Assembly: GCF_965363235.1 (NCBI RefSeq)
Contig: NC_134845.1
Coordinates: 9,672,101-9,736,100, forward strand
Origin: Mytilus galloprovincialis
Taxonomy: Eukaryota; Mollusca; Bivalvia; Mytilida; Mytilidae
DNA length: 64,000 bases
Direction: 5' to 3'
A program made the position numbers and the translations under genes. Below, piece by piece: positions 1-11,878 of this stretch. Each line of letters opens with the position of its first letter. The stretch's first letter is position 1. Under the pieces are notes generated by a model that was given only the letters and a program-made list of their open reading frames with translations, made no database searches and was not told the origin of the DNA.

Positions 1-3000
1 AATTATAGGCAACCGTGCAGACTTCAACAATAAGAAAACCCATACCATATAGTAGTCTATAAAATACCCCGACATGGTAAATATGAAGCAATTCATTTGA
101 GAAAACTAACGACCAAAATTATAACAAAACGATTCACGAAAAAACAAATATAACAGAATGAACCAGCAACAACCACTGAACTACAGGCACATGAAATGTG
201 ACAGGTACATATAGAATATGGCGGGTTAATCTAGTTTGCATGCGCCAACCCTCCCCTACCCGAGGACAATGGTGAAACGCTACAACACAATAATAAATTT
301 CACAAAAATAAACATAAAACAAATATACAAAACAGCAAAATAAGACAACCAAGACAGTCTCCGGACTGAGGACAGGCAAATATAGAGTTTGGTTGAGTTA
401 AACTAGTTTGTTGCCGCCAAACACTCCCCTACCTTTGGACAGTGGTGTAACAATTCTAAATGTGAACAAACTATAAAAATCAATTAAGGGGTCATTGGCC
501 TATCTACGCAATTCAATATTTTATCGATTCTTTATGTTGTTAGATTCAGTTATTTTGGTTTTAATAACATACAAAAATTAGAAGATAATACGCATCAGTG
601 TATAAATAGATAAATTTTAAAGTTTAAATCTGAAGCTTGTTAGCAGTTTAAATGAATGCATGAATAAATTGTGTATGTATCTGAAGTTCAGTTTGTTTAC
701 TTACTTGTACAAGAAACAAAAGTTTGAAGCACATGGACAATAAATAATAAATAAGTTATTTAATATAAAATCAGAAGAAGCGGAATGCACCGTATAAAAA
801 GCTTTTCACTTATATTTTCCATAAAACTCTACAATGAAAACTTGAAGTGTAAACTCCCCGGTTTGTCATTGCTGTATGTGTGGGTATACGTGACATGAAG
901 GTGACAAGGTTTTATACAGAAGGTGATATGACTGTAACATTTACTGTCTTATCATTGTAGAGGCTTCTTGGTGTTCTGACAGTTAACAGATAACGGCAAT
1001 AACTAATGGCTCAGCCATCTGCGTATCTGACAATTCTCACAATACTAATGCATATTTCATTGGGATCATAATAAAACGGCACCATATAGATCTAGGACAT
1101 GGTAAAACACAAACAGGCACTACATTACGGAACCGTGTGAATCCAGGTCTATAAAGTTTAATTAGTTTGACAATGGAACAATTAAAGATATATACTGTTC
1201 GTCAGGCAACTGCATTTGAGTAAGGTAAAGCTGGGATAAAGAGATAAAAACTATGACTAGGAGTAGGACAACTGGTTCTTTATGCTTATCATTCCGCTGT
1301 GATATGTTTTGTTATTTTTCGCAATAAAATTTTAGGAATCATAAAAATATAGAATGGAAATGGGAAATGTGTCAGAGACAAGGACTCGACCAAAGTACAC
1401 AGAAATATGAGACTATTCCCGTTTCGTTGTAATATGTTACACGCTGCAAAGTGTTTCAACGCAGTTTTTATATATAATATACAAAACTTCCAATAAGTTT
1501 TAATGAGGTTCGTAACGTATGAAGCGAATTTGTAAATGTAAACAAATGACAAAAAAATATTTTGGAACGAGACAGAATATTGAAAAATGTAGATAAAGTC
1601 AATTTCAAATTTATTCTGAAGTTTAACGTATTTGGTATCATAGAATAAAAAAGGTTATGCATGTCACCTCGCAATAAATTATTAATTACACACTCACTAA
1701 ATACTGCTCGGAAAGTACACTTCAATACTAGCGTTACGTCACAATGTGTATGAACTATAAAGTCTAGAACTGCAGGTGGATTCCAAAGTTAAGAACATTT
1801 TCAGTATTTATCTTGAGATATTTATTTGATGGATTTATTGTTTGTAGCTCGCTTAACGTTGAGCAGTGGCATTTTTTCCAAGCATATTCAGGACGGGAAC
1901 AGTATACCATTCCACGTGTTATAAGAGTTTTTAAGCGTGAAAGCTCTTTCTACAAATAATCGTCCATAGTCCGATCGAAAGTGTATATGTACTATTGTTG
2001 TTGGTTATATATCAAAGTGTTCTTCTTCTTCTTTTTTGTTTTTTTATTTTTGTTTTTGGTTAACAGGGAAAAAATAGATAGGCCAGATTGATTCCTCTCA
2101 CAAAGCCGTGTAACGAAATGTCTATAAGATCAGAATGGAAAAAAAAGAGACAGAAAAATACGACAATTTCGTGTAACATTGAAATATTTGCTGTAGAACA
2201 TAAAAGTAAAATAAAAAAAAATCAAAGGTGCAGTACTGTTAGTTTAGGTAAACATTAACGGTGACCTATAGTTTCTTATTTCTGTGTCATTTGGTCTCTT
2301 GTTCAATCTGATATTCTACTGTCAAAATTGTACAATTAACACACAGTTTACATACAAGGAAAATTAAATTTGGTATTAATCTCTTTTCTAGAAATTTTGT
2401 TTCGTATCACAATTTGAAAATATCCATCTGATTAAATTTCATAAAGCTACTAAGCTGCTGTATTATACCTTACCGACTATCTATTATTTATTTTTACAGT
2501 GAAATACTTCTAACGTATGATGAATCAAATCATTTGAAAAAACTAACTAAACAGTCTGCCCGGTATGTCCTTTTCATTAACTGAACATCAAACCCAATAC
2601 GTTGTACCATTTGTTTTCCCGGTAATATGACTGCAATGGACATTACAAATTAAAGGCTTTAGCACCATATTTTGTCGTTTTTACCCATTATTATTTGTAA
2701 AGCATAATTAAATTGAAAGTCTAGATTATTATTTTTTGGTATCGTGTTAAACCATCTGTCACAATATTATTTTCTTCAAACTAAGACAGATAATAAATGG
2801 ATATTAATTAATATAGAATATCCATTAATAAATTGTTAAAAAGCATTTTGTATGATAAGTTTTGATTTAATCTAAGTTAACACCCACCACTAAGTTATGA
2901 TGGCGGTATTCGGTCCGTCGCACGTTCTGTTCATCATTCTTGTGCAACCAATCAGTTAACGTATTATACTTCAGACAATCAAATATCAATAATGTAAAGG

Positions 3001-4180
3001 AAGGACGGGTGACCGGAGTTTGCCGGGAGCAATTTAAAATTAATTTCATCGCCCATTTTATCCGTCGGTATGACAAAAGGACAATTGAATTACAAAACGA
3101 ACAATAACAATCGTTGTCTATCAAATTGTTATTGAACAAAATGAAAGTGAATAACGGGAATTGTTGTATCAGGAGTAAGGGTGACACCGGGTCAATTTCA
3201 ACAACAAAAACAGGATACAATTAACAATAGTAAACAACAAATGCATAATTATGAAGTCTGTTTGTTTATTTTCTAATCATTGCTCTTGTGTAACTAGTTT
3301 TTTTTTATAAATGTATTAAAAAATCGCAATTTAAACTTTTTTTTAAATTAATTGACAAGGAAAGTTCACAAATCAATCCGAAAAAATTTGAAATAATCAT
3401 AACATTCTATATTTCATTTGGTTTTGGGGTAAGTTTCCATGGCCTGATTCAGCTAATTAAAACCTAACTGGTTTTGGATTGTTACTTAAATTTTGACATT
3501 TTTTAATGGGGAGGGTTGCGAAATAAGGACAAAATTAAATCATTCAAAACGGTTTTATCTCCTCACATTGCTGTATGTGAGAATACTAGCTTCGTAAATA
3601 TTCCTTTTCTACATTAAATGCTATGATTGGCGTTATAAATACCAAATTGAACGGACATAACGCAATTCATAAGTTCGACCAAAGGGAGTGTACTACTATT
3701 ATATATTTATAATTTGTGAAACCAGTCTTGAAGTAACGACAGGAATAGATTATTTGACAACAAATCCTTTAAATCTGATTTGCATTTCCTATTTTCTGTG
3801 TTTTTAGTTTGTTACTTTTTGTCATTTGTGGTTTGTTTGTATCTTTGTATCTATGTTTCAGTCTGTTTGTTTTGAATTGGGTTCTAGATATTCTCTAGAA
3901 TAGAACTATAGTTTTTGTCATAATTATGGGCGATATAACAGTAATATAAAGCCCCGTATGTATATAGTTACCCTCGTTAAGATTCTACTTAGTAAAATCT
4001 GAGACATAAGCCTAGTTACACTTTTTCTCTTTTTTTCTATTTGAGCGAAAACTTATTGACCTCAAAAAAGTTTCGGGTTTAAATCTTTCATAAACGAAAA
4101 CAAAATAAAAGTTCACCAGCGATCATGACCGTTATGGTCTCAATTTTATATGTACAGGTCGCTTCGACTTACTTAACACA
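1..4180. other. Gene-free AT-rich stretch with degenerate repeats
   Basis: I see no convincing coding region here. Two degenerate copies of a dispersed mussel repeat lie head to tail at about 150-290 and 360-450. Both contain a dyad of 'ACAGG.A.ATATAGA', then 'CTAGTTTG', then 'CTCCCCTACC' followed by 'GGACA.TGGTG'. A short stretch at 1350-1400 resembles the inverted 3' end of the retroelement family described at 21125-22435. The rest is unique AT-rich DNA with homopolymer T and A runs. Confidence 0.5.
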
Positions 4181-4185
4181 AAATG

Positions 4186-4780
4186 TATGCAAGAACTGTT
4201 TTTGGAAGTCGGACTTCTAAAATACATTTTGTAATTACAAAATCAGATGACAACCAATTATGTATCCTTTTTTCATTTTAAAATACATTCACGGACAGTT
4301 GAAGGTAAACTAGAGCAAGGTACCTGTACAAGATTTAGAGGTTATACCCCTTATTACAAAAATTAGATACATTGAAAAAATATAACAGTCTAGTGATTTT
4401 CATCTAAAACGCCATTTTTTAATTAGAAGATTTCCCAAAGTCAAACACAAAGCATTACTCCCTTTTATAATTATTACAAAAGGACACATGAAACTAAAGA
4501 AACTGATAAAAAAAATCCTCTATTCAAATTATATTAATACGGATTTATACAACAGCATTAGTATTCTCAAATTGTAGATATAATTACCTGTAAATATCGA
4601 AAGGATCTTTTCAACACGCATTTATGATTTCTTGAGACATCAATTATGCAAGAACTGTTTCTGGCAGTCGGACTTAATAACAAAATCTAATGACAACAAA
4701 TTATGTATCCTTGTTTTCATTTTAGAAGCATTCGTTAACAGCTAAAGGTAAACCATAGCCAGGTACCTACACAGGGTGAA
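4186..4780. repeat. Direct repeat pair, about 150 bp each
   Basis: Two related segments lie in the same orientation at 4186-4334 and 4645-4780. Each begins with 'TATGCAAGAACTGTTT', continues through 'GTCGGACTT' and 'TTATGTATCCTT', and ends with 'GGTACCT.', about 460 bp apart. They differ by small gaps and substitutions, so the duplication is not recent. No coding potential is seen. They could be two copies of an unnamed interspersed repeat or a local duplication. Confidence 0.6.
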
Positions 4781-5556
4781 GATGGACTGTTCCTAAGTTC
4801 GAAATAGGAATATAAAATACATAACTACATGTACAACCTTCCTTGACAAGATTCGCGAGTATAGTCTTGAGAAATTATGAGTCCGTCGGAAGACGGCGAT
4901 AAATGGCTGACCGGTGTTTAGAGACAGCAATGTCTCTTGCATGTAAAAAACACCATTGTAGATTTCAAAAAAGAGCAGGCTAATGCCGCTACAAGGCAGC
5001 GCTAGCACCCGCAATGTGGAAAGGGATTAATATAAAATAATGGGGTAAACGTGAAGAAAATAGCACGACCCAAATTAACCAAATACATGTACATTTAGAG
5101 GTCCACAAACTAATTTCATCAATAGATACTTTTCAATATAATATGCAAAGCTCATAACCAACCCATAGGATGACTGGCCTTCATCATTAAAGGCGGTTAT
5201 CCTAAATATAATACGCTATACTTCTTTTTTTTTAAATTTCATAGTAATTATTTTAAGATTTAGCTGAGAAAGACCCATTTTTGAATCTCACAGTTTGACA
5301 TCTCAAAGGAAGACAGTAGTTTTGAATATTTGATAAATAACCTGCTGTTTAATCCATATCGCGCAACTTTGATGCGCACCCTTTATCACACCCCTACTTG
5401 TAAGGTATCCAAGGTGCTTCGGATAAGTAATTGAGCAGTTCTTTTAAGGCTTTTAAATCAAGACAAAAGTAGAATTGAAGCGGGCTAGGGATCAGAAAGC
5501 AGTTCATAATATATACTCTCCTGTTGAAATATATGATAAAGCGTATAAAACATGGC
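4781..5556. other. No recognisable feature
   Basis: AT-rich sequence without a convincing open reading frame, inverted repeat or known repeat family by eye. Confidence 0.4.
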
Positions 5557-5667
5557 AAAATCCGTATCACATGCCGTATCACCCTCGACCAATATTGTCC
5601 CTCGGGTCTAAAGGCCGTTGGGCTGATATTGGTGTCTCGGGATGATACGGCATATGATACGGATTTT
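5557..5667. repeat. Foldback (inverted repeat) element
   Basis: The two arms run from 5557 to about 5612 and from about 5615 to 5667. The outer ~25 bp pair almost perfectly ('AAAATCCGTATCACATGCCG' against its complement), with a less perfect inner stem that includes 'CCAATATTG/CTGATATTGG'. There is almost no loop. This is the shape of a small foldback or MITE-like element. It breaks up any reading frame across it, so open frames here on both strands are artefacts of the palindrome. Confidence 0.65.
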
Positions 5668-6900
5668 CTGATTTTCTGCACAACAGATTTTTTCGTTAAT
5701 AAAGCTTTATATGGCAAATATAGAAACATTACATGTTACCCAATACTGTCGATCAACGGGGAATTACTCTGAAAATAATTTTGCTACTTTAACTTTTTGT
5801 AATCTACCTACCTACTTCCTGCGTTGTGAAGTTTAAATTTAGATTTTTTTTATTTTGAAAAATTATTTAAAAAAATTATGTTCACAATAATGAATTTTGT
5901 AAGCCTGAACCGACAAGTAAGAAGATGTTGTATGAGTGCCAAATGAGGCAACTCTCTATCCAGTTCACAACGTATAAAACGTTAACAATTACATAGTTCA
6001 AATGTGATCAAATAAAGTTACAGGATTTCAGAAGACACAAACACACATGTATTTTGAAAGGTGAGTAAAACCATATGTCTTCAAATATTTTTGTGAATGC
6101 TGGAATGTTCTTCTGACATTTCAGTCTCGTTCAGTCTCATTGAAATCTCGTTCTGGAATTATTTCCAAAACATGTGCTAGAAGTGGAAAATAGCAATGGT
6201 ATGCCATGAACTTATTTCCAGTATCATTGTACAAGCTACACAGGCACAATTTGCTAACGTGAATTTCTCACGAATCTCACACGTTTTTCCCGTCAAAAAT
6301 GTCACGTAAGATTCAACTCAATATTATATAGCTTATACATGAAACTCACGTGAACAGTTTCATGCACTTAGTGACTGTTTGGTGTTACACAAGTACCATG
6401 TCACGTTCACTATGTGTGTTAAAGATGTATTTCTGCTTTGTATCATTATTGTTCAACTGATTTTTATAGTCTGTTGTCATGTTATACTGTTATACGACTG
6501 TCTAAGATTGGCACGCCTTCAAACTAGGTTAGCCCGGAGACATTCTGCATGTGCCTGTTCCAAGTCAGGAGCCTGGAATTAAGTTGCTGTTATTAATTTT
6601 GTTGTTTTAACTCATATTTGTTTTCAACTTTATTATTTTGCACATAAATCAGGCCGTTAGTTTTCTTGTTTGGATTTTTTAAACTTTTATAGCTCACTAT
6701 GCGGTATGGGATTTATATATTTTGGAAGGCCGTAGGGGTGATATTTTGTTAATAATTCTTTAATTAAACGATTTGAAGGCTAAACATCCATTATGATAAA
6801 AAGGAGAATATCTTAATGTAAGAAGTATTATGAACAAGTAAAATACCCGTTTCAACAAAGACGAGTAAGAATTGAACATCTTGTACAATCCGAAGGAAAA
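5668..6900. other. Gene-free stretch with dispersed repeats
   Basis: At 5921-6000 there is a fragment of the repeat that reads 'GAGTGCCAAATGAGGCAACT', found again near 39850 and 56460. At 6490-6760 there is a copy of the repeat containing 'TGTTCCAAGTCAGGAGCCTG' and 'AGGCCGTTAGTTTTC', seen again at 34195, 44090/46681 and 52388. No coding region is convincing. Confidence 0.5.
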
Positions 6901-6903
6901 TTT

Positions 6904-7205
6904 TACTTAAATAAACTCATCATAGATACCAGGACTAAATTTTGTATATAATACGCCAGACGCGCGTTTCGTCTACAAAAGACTCATCAGTGACGCTCGA
7001 ATCTTAAAAGTTTTGCCAAATACAGCTAAAGTAATCTATGCCTAAGGTAGAAAAGCCTTAGTATTTCAAACAATTCAAAATTTTGTAAACAGTTAATTTA
7101 TAAATATAACCATATCAATGATAATTCATGTCAGCACAAAAAGTGCTGACTACTGGGCTTTTGATACCTTCGGGGAAATAAATCTCAACCAGCAGTGGCA
7201 TCCAC
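6904..7205 (+). repeat. Interspersed mussel repeat ('GCCAGACGCGCGTTTCG' family)
   Basis: The segment contains 'ACGCCAGACGCGCGTTTCGT', then 'AAAGACTCATCAGTGACGCT', then 'AGTGCTGACTACTGGGC', and ends near 'CAGCAGTGGCATC'. I recognise this order as a very common repeat in mussel genomic and transcript sequence. It abuts the LINE open reading frame at about 7205 without a visible gap. Either the LINE is truncated against it or it became part of the LINE's 5' flank. Confidence 0.6.
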
Positions 7206-8576
7206 CGTGGTGTTCGCCAAGGGAGCAGCTTATCATCTAAATTGTATTTGTTATACATTAATGACTTGTTAGAAGAGCTTTCCGATTGTAGACGTGGCAT
7301 ACTCGTAACGGACATTCATATTTCATCACCAGTTCAAGCAGATGATATCGCTTTGATCAGTACTAACTGTTGTAACATGCAGACGATGGTTACAATTTGC
7401 GAAAATTATAGCATTGATTGGAAATTTAAGTTTAATCCACTAAAAAGCATTCAACTTAATTTTTCCAAATCAAAACAACATACGGATATTCTACTGTACA
7501 ACAGCAGCATACAATTGGAAATTTCCGCTAGGCACGTAGGAGTCCTATTGAACAGTAATCTTAATTCTATGGACAGAACACTTCAAGCCTGCAGAACATT
7601 AAGATCTTCAGCATTAGGGTTGATCAAATCAGGTTTACATCCTTCTGTTATCAGTATTGACACTTGTAACCGTATAGTTCGTCAGGTATGTTTCACGAAA
7701 GCTTTTTTCGGATGTGAATTGTGGACCGAAATTACCAACACCGAGATTTTATTACTAGAACGTGCACAACGGTATGTGTGTAAATCTATACAGGGATTAC
7801 CAAGGCAAACTAGATCTGATATGGTAACTGCGTTGATTGGATGGAAGTCCGCCGAGTCATACATAGATGAACGGAAATTATTATTTCTTGGAAAGTTAAT
7901 ATTAATGAAAGACTCAATGCTTCCAAAGCATATATTTCTTACCCGAGCTATGGAATTTAAATATAACTGTGTTAAACACCAGCTTGGATTTATTCCTGAT
8001 ATACATAGAATTTTGGTCAATTATAGATTGTCAGACTTTGATACTTACCTGAGTACAGGTCATTTCCCAACTTACATTCAATGGAAGAAAACAGTTAAAG
8101 TTGCCGTCCAAGAAACCGAGGAATCATTGTGGCGTTTCAGGACACAAATAGACAAAGATTTTAAATTCTTCAGTCGTATACATACACTTTCAAAAGGTCT
8201 TCATCCTGCTTGGACTTTTAGCCGAAAACATCCATTACTTATAGAACAGTGCCGTTTTATTGTCAATCTGTGTACCTTAACCCGTCCATATGAAGAACCG
8301 TTTTTTCTGTGTGACAAGTGCGGAAGGTTTTTCGGTGATATAACTATTCACATTGTACTCTCTTGTGAAACTTTCCAGTCAAAAAGGGACAAGTTTTGGT
8401 GTGATTTAATAGATATAGGTCCAATCGAATTCAGTGCCTATCTACATAGTTTAACTGACGAAGACTTTTTAGCATGCATCTTATCATGTCATACAGACTT
8501 TGATCTAAACGAAGATGAACGGACTATGTTTCAAAAGGCCTGCATCACAAACATATACTGGATGTGTTCGACTTGA
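7182..8576 (+). CDS. LINE ORF2 C-terminal part: reverse transcriptase palm/thumb and Zn-finger tail
   Basis: The frame is open from 7182, after an upstream stop, to the TGA at 8574-8576. It encodes about 464 residues, of which the part after roughly residue 8 is LINE sequence. The RT motif RGVRQGSSLSSKLY is followed by LLYINDLLEEL and by the catalytic box QADDIALIS, which keeps both aspartates. A long thumb and connector follows with the typical FGCELW and RAQRYVCKSIQGLPR signatures. Near the end is a CDKC-x(n)-H-x4-C zinc-binding motif (CDKCGRFFG...HIVLSC). The endonuclease and the fingers of the RT are missing, so this copy cannot move on its own. There is no real start codon: the upstream sequence is another repeat. 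Confidence 0.85.
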   Translation: MSTSSGIHRGVRQGSSLSSKLYLLYINDLLEELSDCRRGILVTDIHISSPVQADDIALISTNCCNMQTMVTICENYSIDWKFKFNPLKSIQLNFSKSKQHTDILLYNSSIQLEISARHVGVLLNSNLNSMDRTLQACRTLRSSALGLIKSGLHPSVISIDTCNRIVRQVCFTKAFFGCELWTEITNTEILLLERAQRYVCKSIQGLPRQTRSDMVTALIGWKSAESYIDERKLLFLGKLILMKDSMLPKHIFLTRAMEFKYNCVKHQLGFIPDIHRILVNYRLSDFDTYLSTGHFPTYIQWKKTVKVAVQETEESLWRFRTQIDKDFKFFSRIHTLSKGLHPAWTFSRKHPLLIEQCRFIVNLCTLTRPYEEPFFLCDKCGRFFGDITIHIVLSCETFQSKRDKFWCDLIDIGPIEFSAYLHSLTDEDFLACILSCHTDFDLNEDERTMFQKACITNIYWMCST

Positions 8577-8838
8577 ATTGGATGAATAGAACAATTTCTA
8601 CATATTAGTCAATTAGTTGTGTAAAAGATTCTACTGTGTGAACATTGCTACTTTCTTAGGCTGATAAACATTTAATTTTATTCTCTTGTTACGCATTCTT
8701 CACGTTTATATAATTGTGTAAAGGTTAATTTTGATATATTGTTTGTAAATATACTGTCCTATCTTCCAACTTTACTTTAACTATCGATCTAACTAATGCT
8801 CTTCATTATTGGAGGAAATAAAGATATATATATATATA
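7206..8838 (+). mobile_element. 5'-truncated LINE (non-LTR retrotransposon)
   Basis: The copy starts inside the reverse transcriptase palm, just before the GVRQGSSLS motif, and runs through the rest of the ORF to a ~250-bp 3' untranslated region. It ends with 'GGAGGAAATAAAG' followed by a (TA)n tail at about 8823-8838. Truncation at the 5' end and a simple-repeat tail are typical of target-primed reverse transcription. The clade is uncertain. The C-terminal Cys/His motif and overall layout resemble LINEs common in bivalves. The uninterrupted reading frame suggests a fairly young insertion. Confidence 0.85.
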
Positions 8839-9846
8839 GCATTGTTTTGGAAATCGTTTTAAATCATCACAATTAAGAATAATATATGTTCGAACAAATG
8901 ATTTCCTTAAAAGGATTTAAAATCTACAATTTTAAAGCCCGTTATCCATTGGGTACAAACTCGAAGATTTTAATTTGGGCAGGTGGTGGTTCACTGTTGG
9001 GTATTTAACATTTGTGTTTATTAGTTTGATCGCAACCTCGCTTTGGTCTTTTCGAAATACGTCGGCAAGATTGCAGCAGACGAAAATTGGACGAGAAAAT
9101 AATCTTCTTAAAAAAGTTGAAATAACACCTGAAATAGGTTTGATAAAGGGCTATAAGTTTATTTTGATATACGATAAAGACGGATTGATATCGATTTAAT
9201 CCCGATGTCTTGAAATTTTAGTTAAAAACGACATTTAAAAACATACAAAAATTTAATGTGCAAATGAATGTCGAATTTAAGTAAACGGTCACAGCCAAAA
9301 ATAAATCAAACCAAGATTGTGTTAGACATTATATTTTTATGCAATTTGAAAATGTGAAGGAATTTATAACTGTTATTGCCGTACTTTAGTGATATAAGGG
9401 GTTTTCAAATCAACCAAATATTTTCACAATGAAATTTTGAAATAGCTTATTGTCAGCATATAAATTGATGCAGTCGATAACTTAGTTCATCTAAATACAG
9501 GACAAAAATGAGCAAAAAGTTGAGTGTTTCGACTCTATTTATTGACAAACTTGTAATGACAAACTTCCGGTTAACGGTGGGCATAAAAACCGGAACCGGC
9601 TTTGATAAACTCGTATGTTGCGGATTTGCACAAATGGCAAAACAATCATTTTAGTAAGTAGTAATTGATTCTTAGTTTATATATCCTGAGAATAACACGA
9701 AAGAGCAAACTATAGGCATATAATCGGAGAGAGATTTGTGAAATACGTATGTTTTTGGATATTCATTATTAATATTTTATATATATATATAAGGTAAAGC
9801 ACATGTATTTGAATGAAGATAACACATACACTTTAAGTTTCAGATC
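8839..9846. other. Gene-free stretch, includes the 5' flank of the Ngaro-like element
   Basis: No coding region is convincing. The last 300-400 bp probably belong to the 5' untranslated/terminal-repeat part of the retroelement that starts coding at 9847. I could not find the repeats that would fix its outer boundary. A short (TA)n run sits at 9779-9791. Confidence 0.4.
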
Positions 9847-10941
9847 ATGTATAGGAGGTCCGGCAGAAAAAGGGTGCCGACAAGCAGGGCAAATAATGGA
9901 GGCGCAGCGGCTGCTGCAAAGAAGTCGAAACAGCAACAGGAAGAGGCGACTGCTAATATTGCAGATAGATTACCTAGAACAAGTGGAACACCACCTGTAC
10001 AGCTCGGCTCAAACACAGTGACAACTAATGTACTACCACACAGTCCAATAATGATCCCAGCAACACTGCCAGCAGAAACAATTTACCCTGCTCCAGGTAA
10101 TACAACATTACACCAACCCCTAATTAACACAGGTTATGCCTTACCCATTGAAACGGTTAAGGCGTCAGATGACATAGCGCGAAACGTATCGCAAAATGTC
10201 AAACAAAAAGTAATAAATGGGGAATATGTAGATATGGGCAGTTTGTTAAATAATTCACAAAACATAACAGGAGTGAATCAAACACTTACATTTAATCAGG
10301 GACAGATTATATTACAACCTAAGCAACAGGATACAAGAATTAACACAATAGGTATATGGACGGATGCCTTTTTAATATATATCAGTATTTATTGTACTAT
10401 ACATACATCTCAGTTCCAAGAACTGTTGAAGTATATGCAAACTGTCAGGTTAGGGGCTAAACGCTATGCAGGTTTAGGATGGAAATTGTATGATGAACAG
10501 TTTAGACTACGTAGATCACAGGAGCCTGCTGGATCCTGGTCTGTCATAGACACTGAGCTATGGTTATTGTATATGCAACCAGCAGGTCCAATTAATGGGC
10601 CAGAGTTCAATATTGCACAAAAACCAACAAACAATTTTCTTAAATGCTATGCATATAATTATAATGGGACGTGCACCCAACAATATTGCACATACAAACA
10701 TGCTTGTTTAAAATGCAGTGGGGTACATCCGGTTATATATTGCACTAATAGCAAAGTGACTAACTCTAATAATCCTCAGTCACCTGGGATTGTTCAGAGA
10801 TTCAGATCAGCCCGGCCTCAAGCACCACAAAAAACAGCATCTAATTTTCAACCCTTTGCACCTAGGCAAATGCAAAATAACACAAGATTCCGTTCTCCTG
10901 GAGCATTTATGGGACAAAGGCAAAACCCCAGTCAAAATTAA
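9847..10941 (+). CDS. Gag-like protein of the Ngaro-like element
   Basis: The frame starts with an ATG at 9847. The first ~60 residues are basic and low-complexity (poly-Ala and Lys/Gln-rich). A middle region follows that I cannot assign. A Cys/His cluster near residues 270-305 (C..NYNGTC..QYC..KHACLKC..H....C) is the nucleic-acid-binding finger usual for gag proteins of DIRS/Ngaro elements. A basic, Arg/Gln-rich tail completes it. The RT region begins directly after it in another frame, the usual tight gag-pol arrangement of the family. Confidence 0.75.
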   Translation: MYRRSGRKRVPTSRANNGGAAAAAKKSKQQQEEATANIADRLPRTSGTPPVQLGSNTVTTNVLPHSPIMIPATLPAETIYPAPGNTTLHQPLINTGYALPIETVKASDDIARNVSQNVKQKVINGEYVDMGSLLNNSQNITGVNQTLTFNQGQIILQPKQQDTRINTIGIWTDAFLIYISIYCTIHTSQFQELLKYMQTVRLGAKRYAGLGWKLYDEQFRLRRSQEPAGSWSVIDTELWLLYMQPAGPINGPEFNIAQKPTNNFLKCYAYNYNGTCTQQYCTYKHACLKCSGVHPVIYCTNSKVTNSNNPQSPGIVQRFRSARPQAPQKTASNFQPFAPRQMQNNTRFRSPGAFMGQRQNPSQN

Positions 10942-11840
10942 ATCTTTAAGAGAATTACTGTCAAATTATGAAAACAAAACTGATGCAGCAATGTTATTAT
11001 TGGGATTTATAGAGGGGTTTAGATTAAACTATACTGGTCCAAGGATCTCGAGTTTTGCAAGCAATCTCATTTCGGCAGAAGTTCACAAAACTGAAACGAA
11101 TTTAAAATTACAAAAAGAAGTGCATCTTGGTAGAATGTTGGGCCCCTTTTCAAAAATACCAATTTCAACTTTAAGAATATCTCCTATTGGGGTAGTTTCA
11201 AAAAATGACGGTGGATGGCGTCTTATAACTCACTTGTCATATCCTCTAAACTGGAGTGTGAATGATTTCATTGATCCAGAAATTTGTAAAGTAAAGTATT
11301 CTTCTTTTGATAAAGTGGTTGGGATGATCTCTGAATTAGGAAATAACGTGCTTTGCGCAAAAATGGACATTAGTCAGGCCTTTAGAATTTTATTGGTTCA
11401 CCCAGCTGATTTTGACCTTCTGGGAATTTTCTTTGATGGGAAATATTATATTAATAAATGTCTGCCTGAAGGCTGTTCTATATCATGTGCCCTCTTTGAA
11501 AAATTTGCCACTTTTTTGCATAAAACAGTTGCATTGAAAGCTGGCATTGAGACTTTAGACCACTATTTGTATGACTTTTTCTTTGCTGGTGAAAGTTCAA
11601 CGGATAATTGTACCATTTTGATGGACACTTTTAATGAAGTATGTAGGCAGCTAGGTGTTCCACTAGCAGAGAATAAAACAGTAGGTCCTACCACATGTAT
11701 CACATTTTTAGGCCTTGAAATTGACACAGTACTTATGTTGGTTAGAATCCCCCCTGAAAAACTGGATAAACTTAAATTTATGCTTGATCAGGTCTTGTCG
11801 AAAAAGAAAATGGCACTGAAGGAACTTGAATCAATTACTG
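10940..11840 (+). CDS. Reverse transcriptase region of the Ngaro-like element (left part of pol)
   Basis: The translation shows fingers and palm motifs in order: SPIGVVSKNDGGWRLITHLS, then CAKMDISQAFRILLVHP, then INKCLPEGCSISCALFE, then the region of the catalytic turn, then TFLGLEID and the start of the thumb. This order and spacing match RTs of the DIRS/Ngaro group rather than LINEs. The region ends at the insertion junction at 11840; the RNase H part lies at 60570 onward. Confidence 0.85.
11836..11840. repeat. Target-site duplication TACTG (left)
   Basis: The five bases TACTG directly precede the left inverted repeat. The same five bases directly follow the right inverted repeat at 60565-60569. 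They mark the target of the 48.7-kb element within the Ngaro-like retroelement. Confidence 0.8.
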
Positions 11841-11878
11841 CAGTCGAGGCAAATAGGAAATTGCATAATATTATGAAA
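11841..11878 (+). repeat. Left terminal inverted repeat of the giant element
   Basis: It starts CAGTCGAGGCAAATAGGAA and ends with the inner palindrome CATAATATTATG followed by AAA. It matches the complement of 60527-60564 at 37 of 38 positions. Homology between the two ends drops away just inside. Confidence 0.85.

Larger units (their letters stand above)
9847..11840 (+). mobile_element. Ngaro-like (DIRS-order) tyrosine-recombinase retrotransposon, left half
   Basis: This half carries a gag-like ORF followed by the reverse transcriptase. It stops where the large inverted-repeat element begins at 11841. The remaining parts of the same retroelement (RNase H, tyrosine recombinase, SGNH hydrolase) continue on the same strand at 60565. 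The 5-bp TACTG stands at both junctions. The family call rests on the combination of tyrosine recombinase and SGNH-like hydrolase, which is characteristic of Ngaro elements. The copy is a fossil: split by a large insertion and carrying a few further breaks, but with long open stretches, so probably of modest age. Confidence 0.85.

Noticed and set aside
7682-8020. Minus-strand reading frame within the LINE
   Set aside because: It is a shadow of the LINE ORF on the plus strand and shows no domain.
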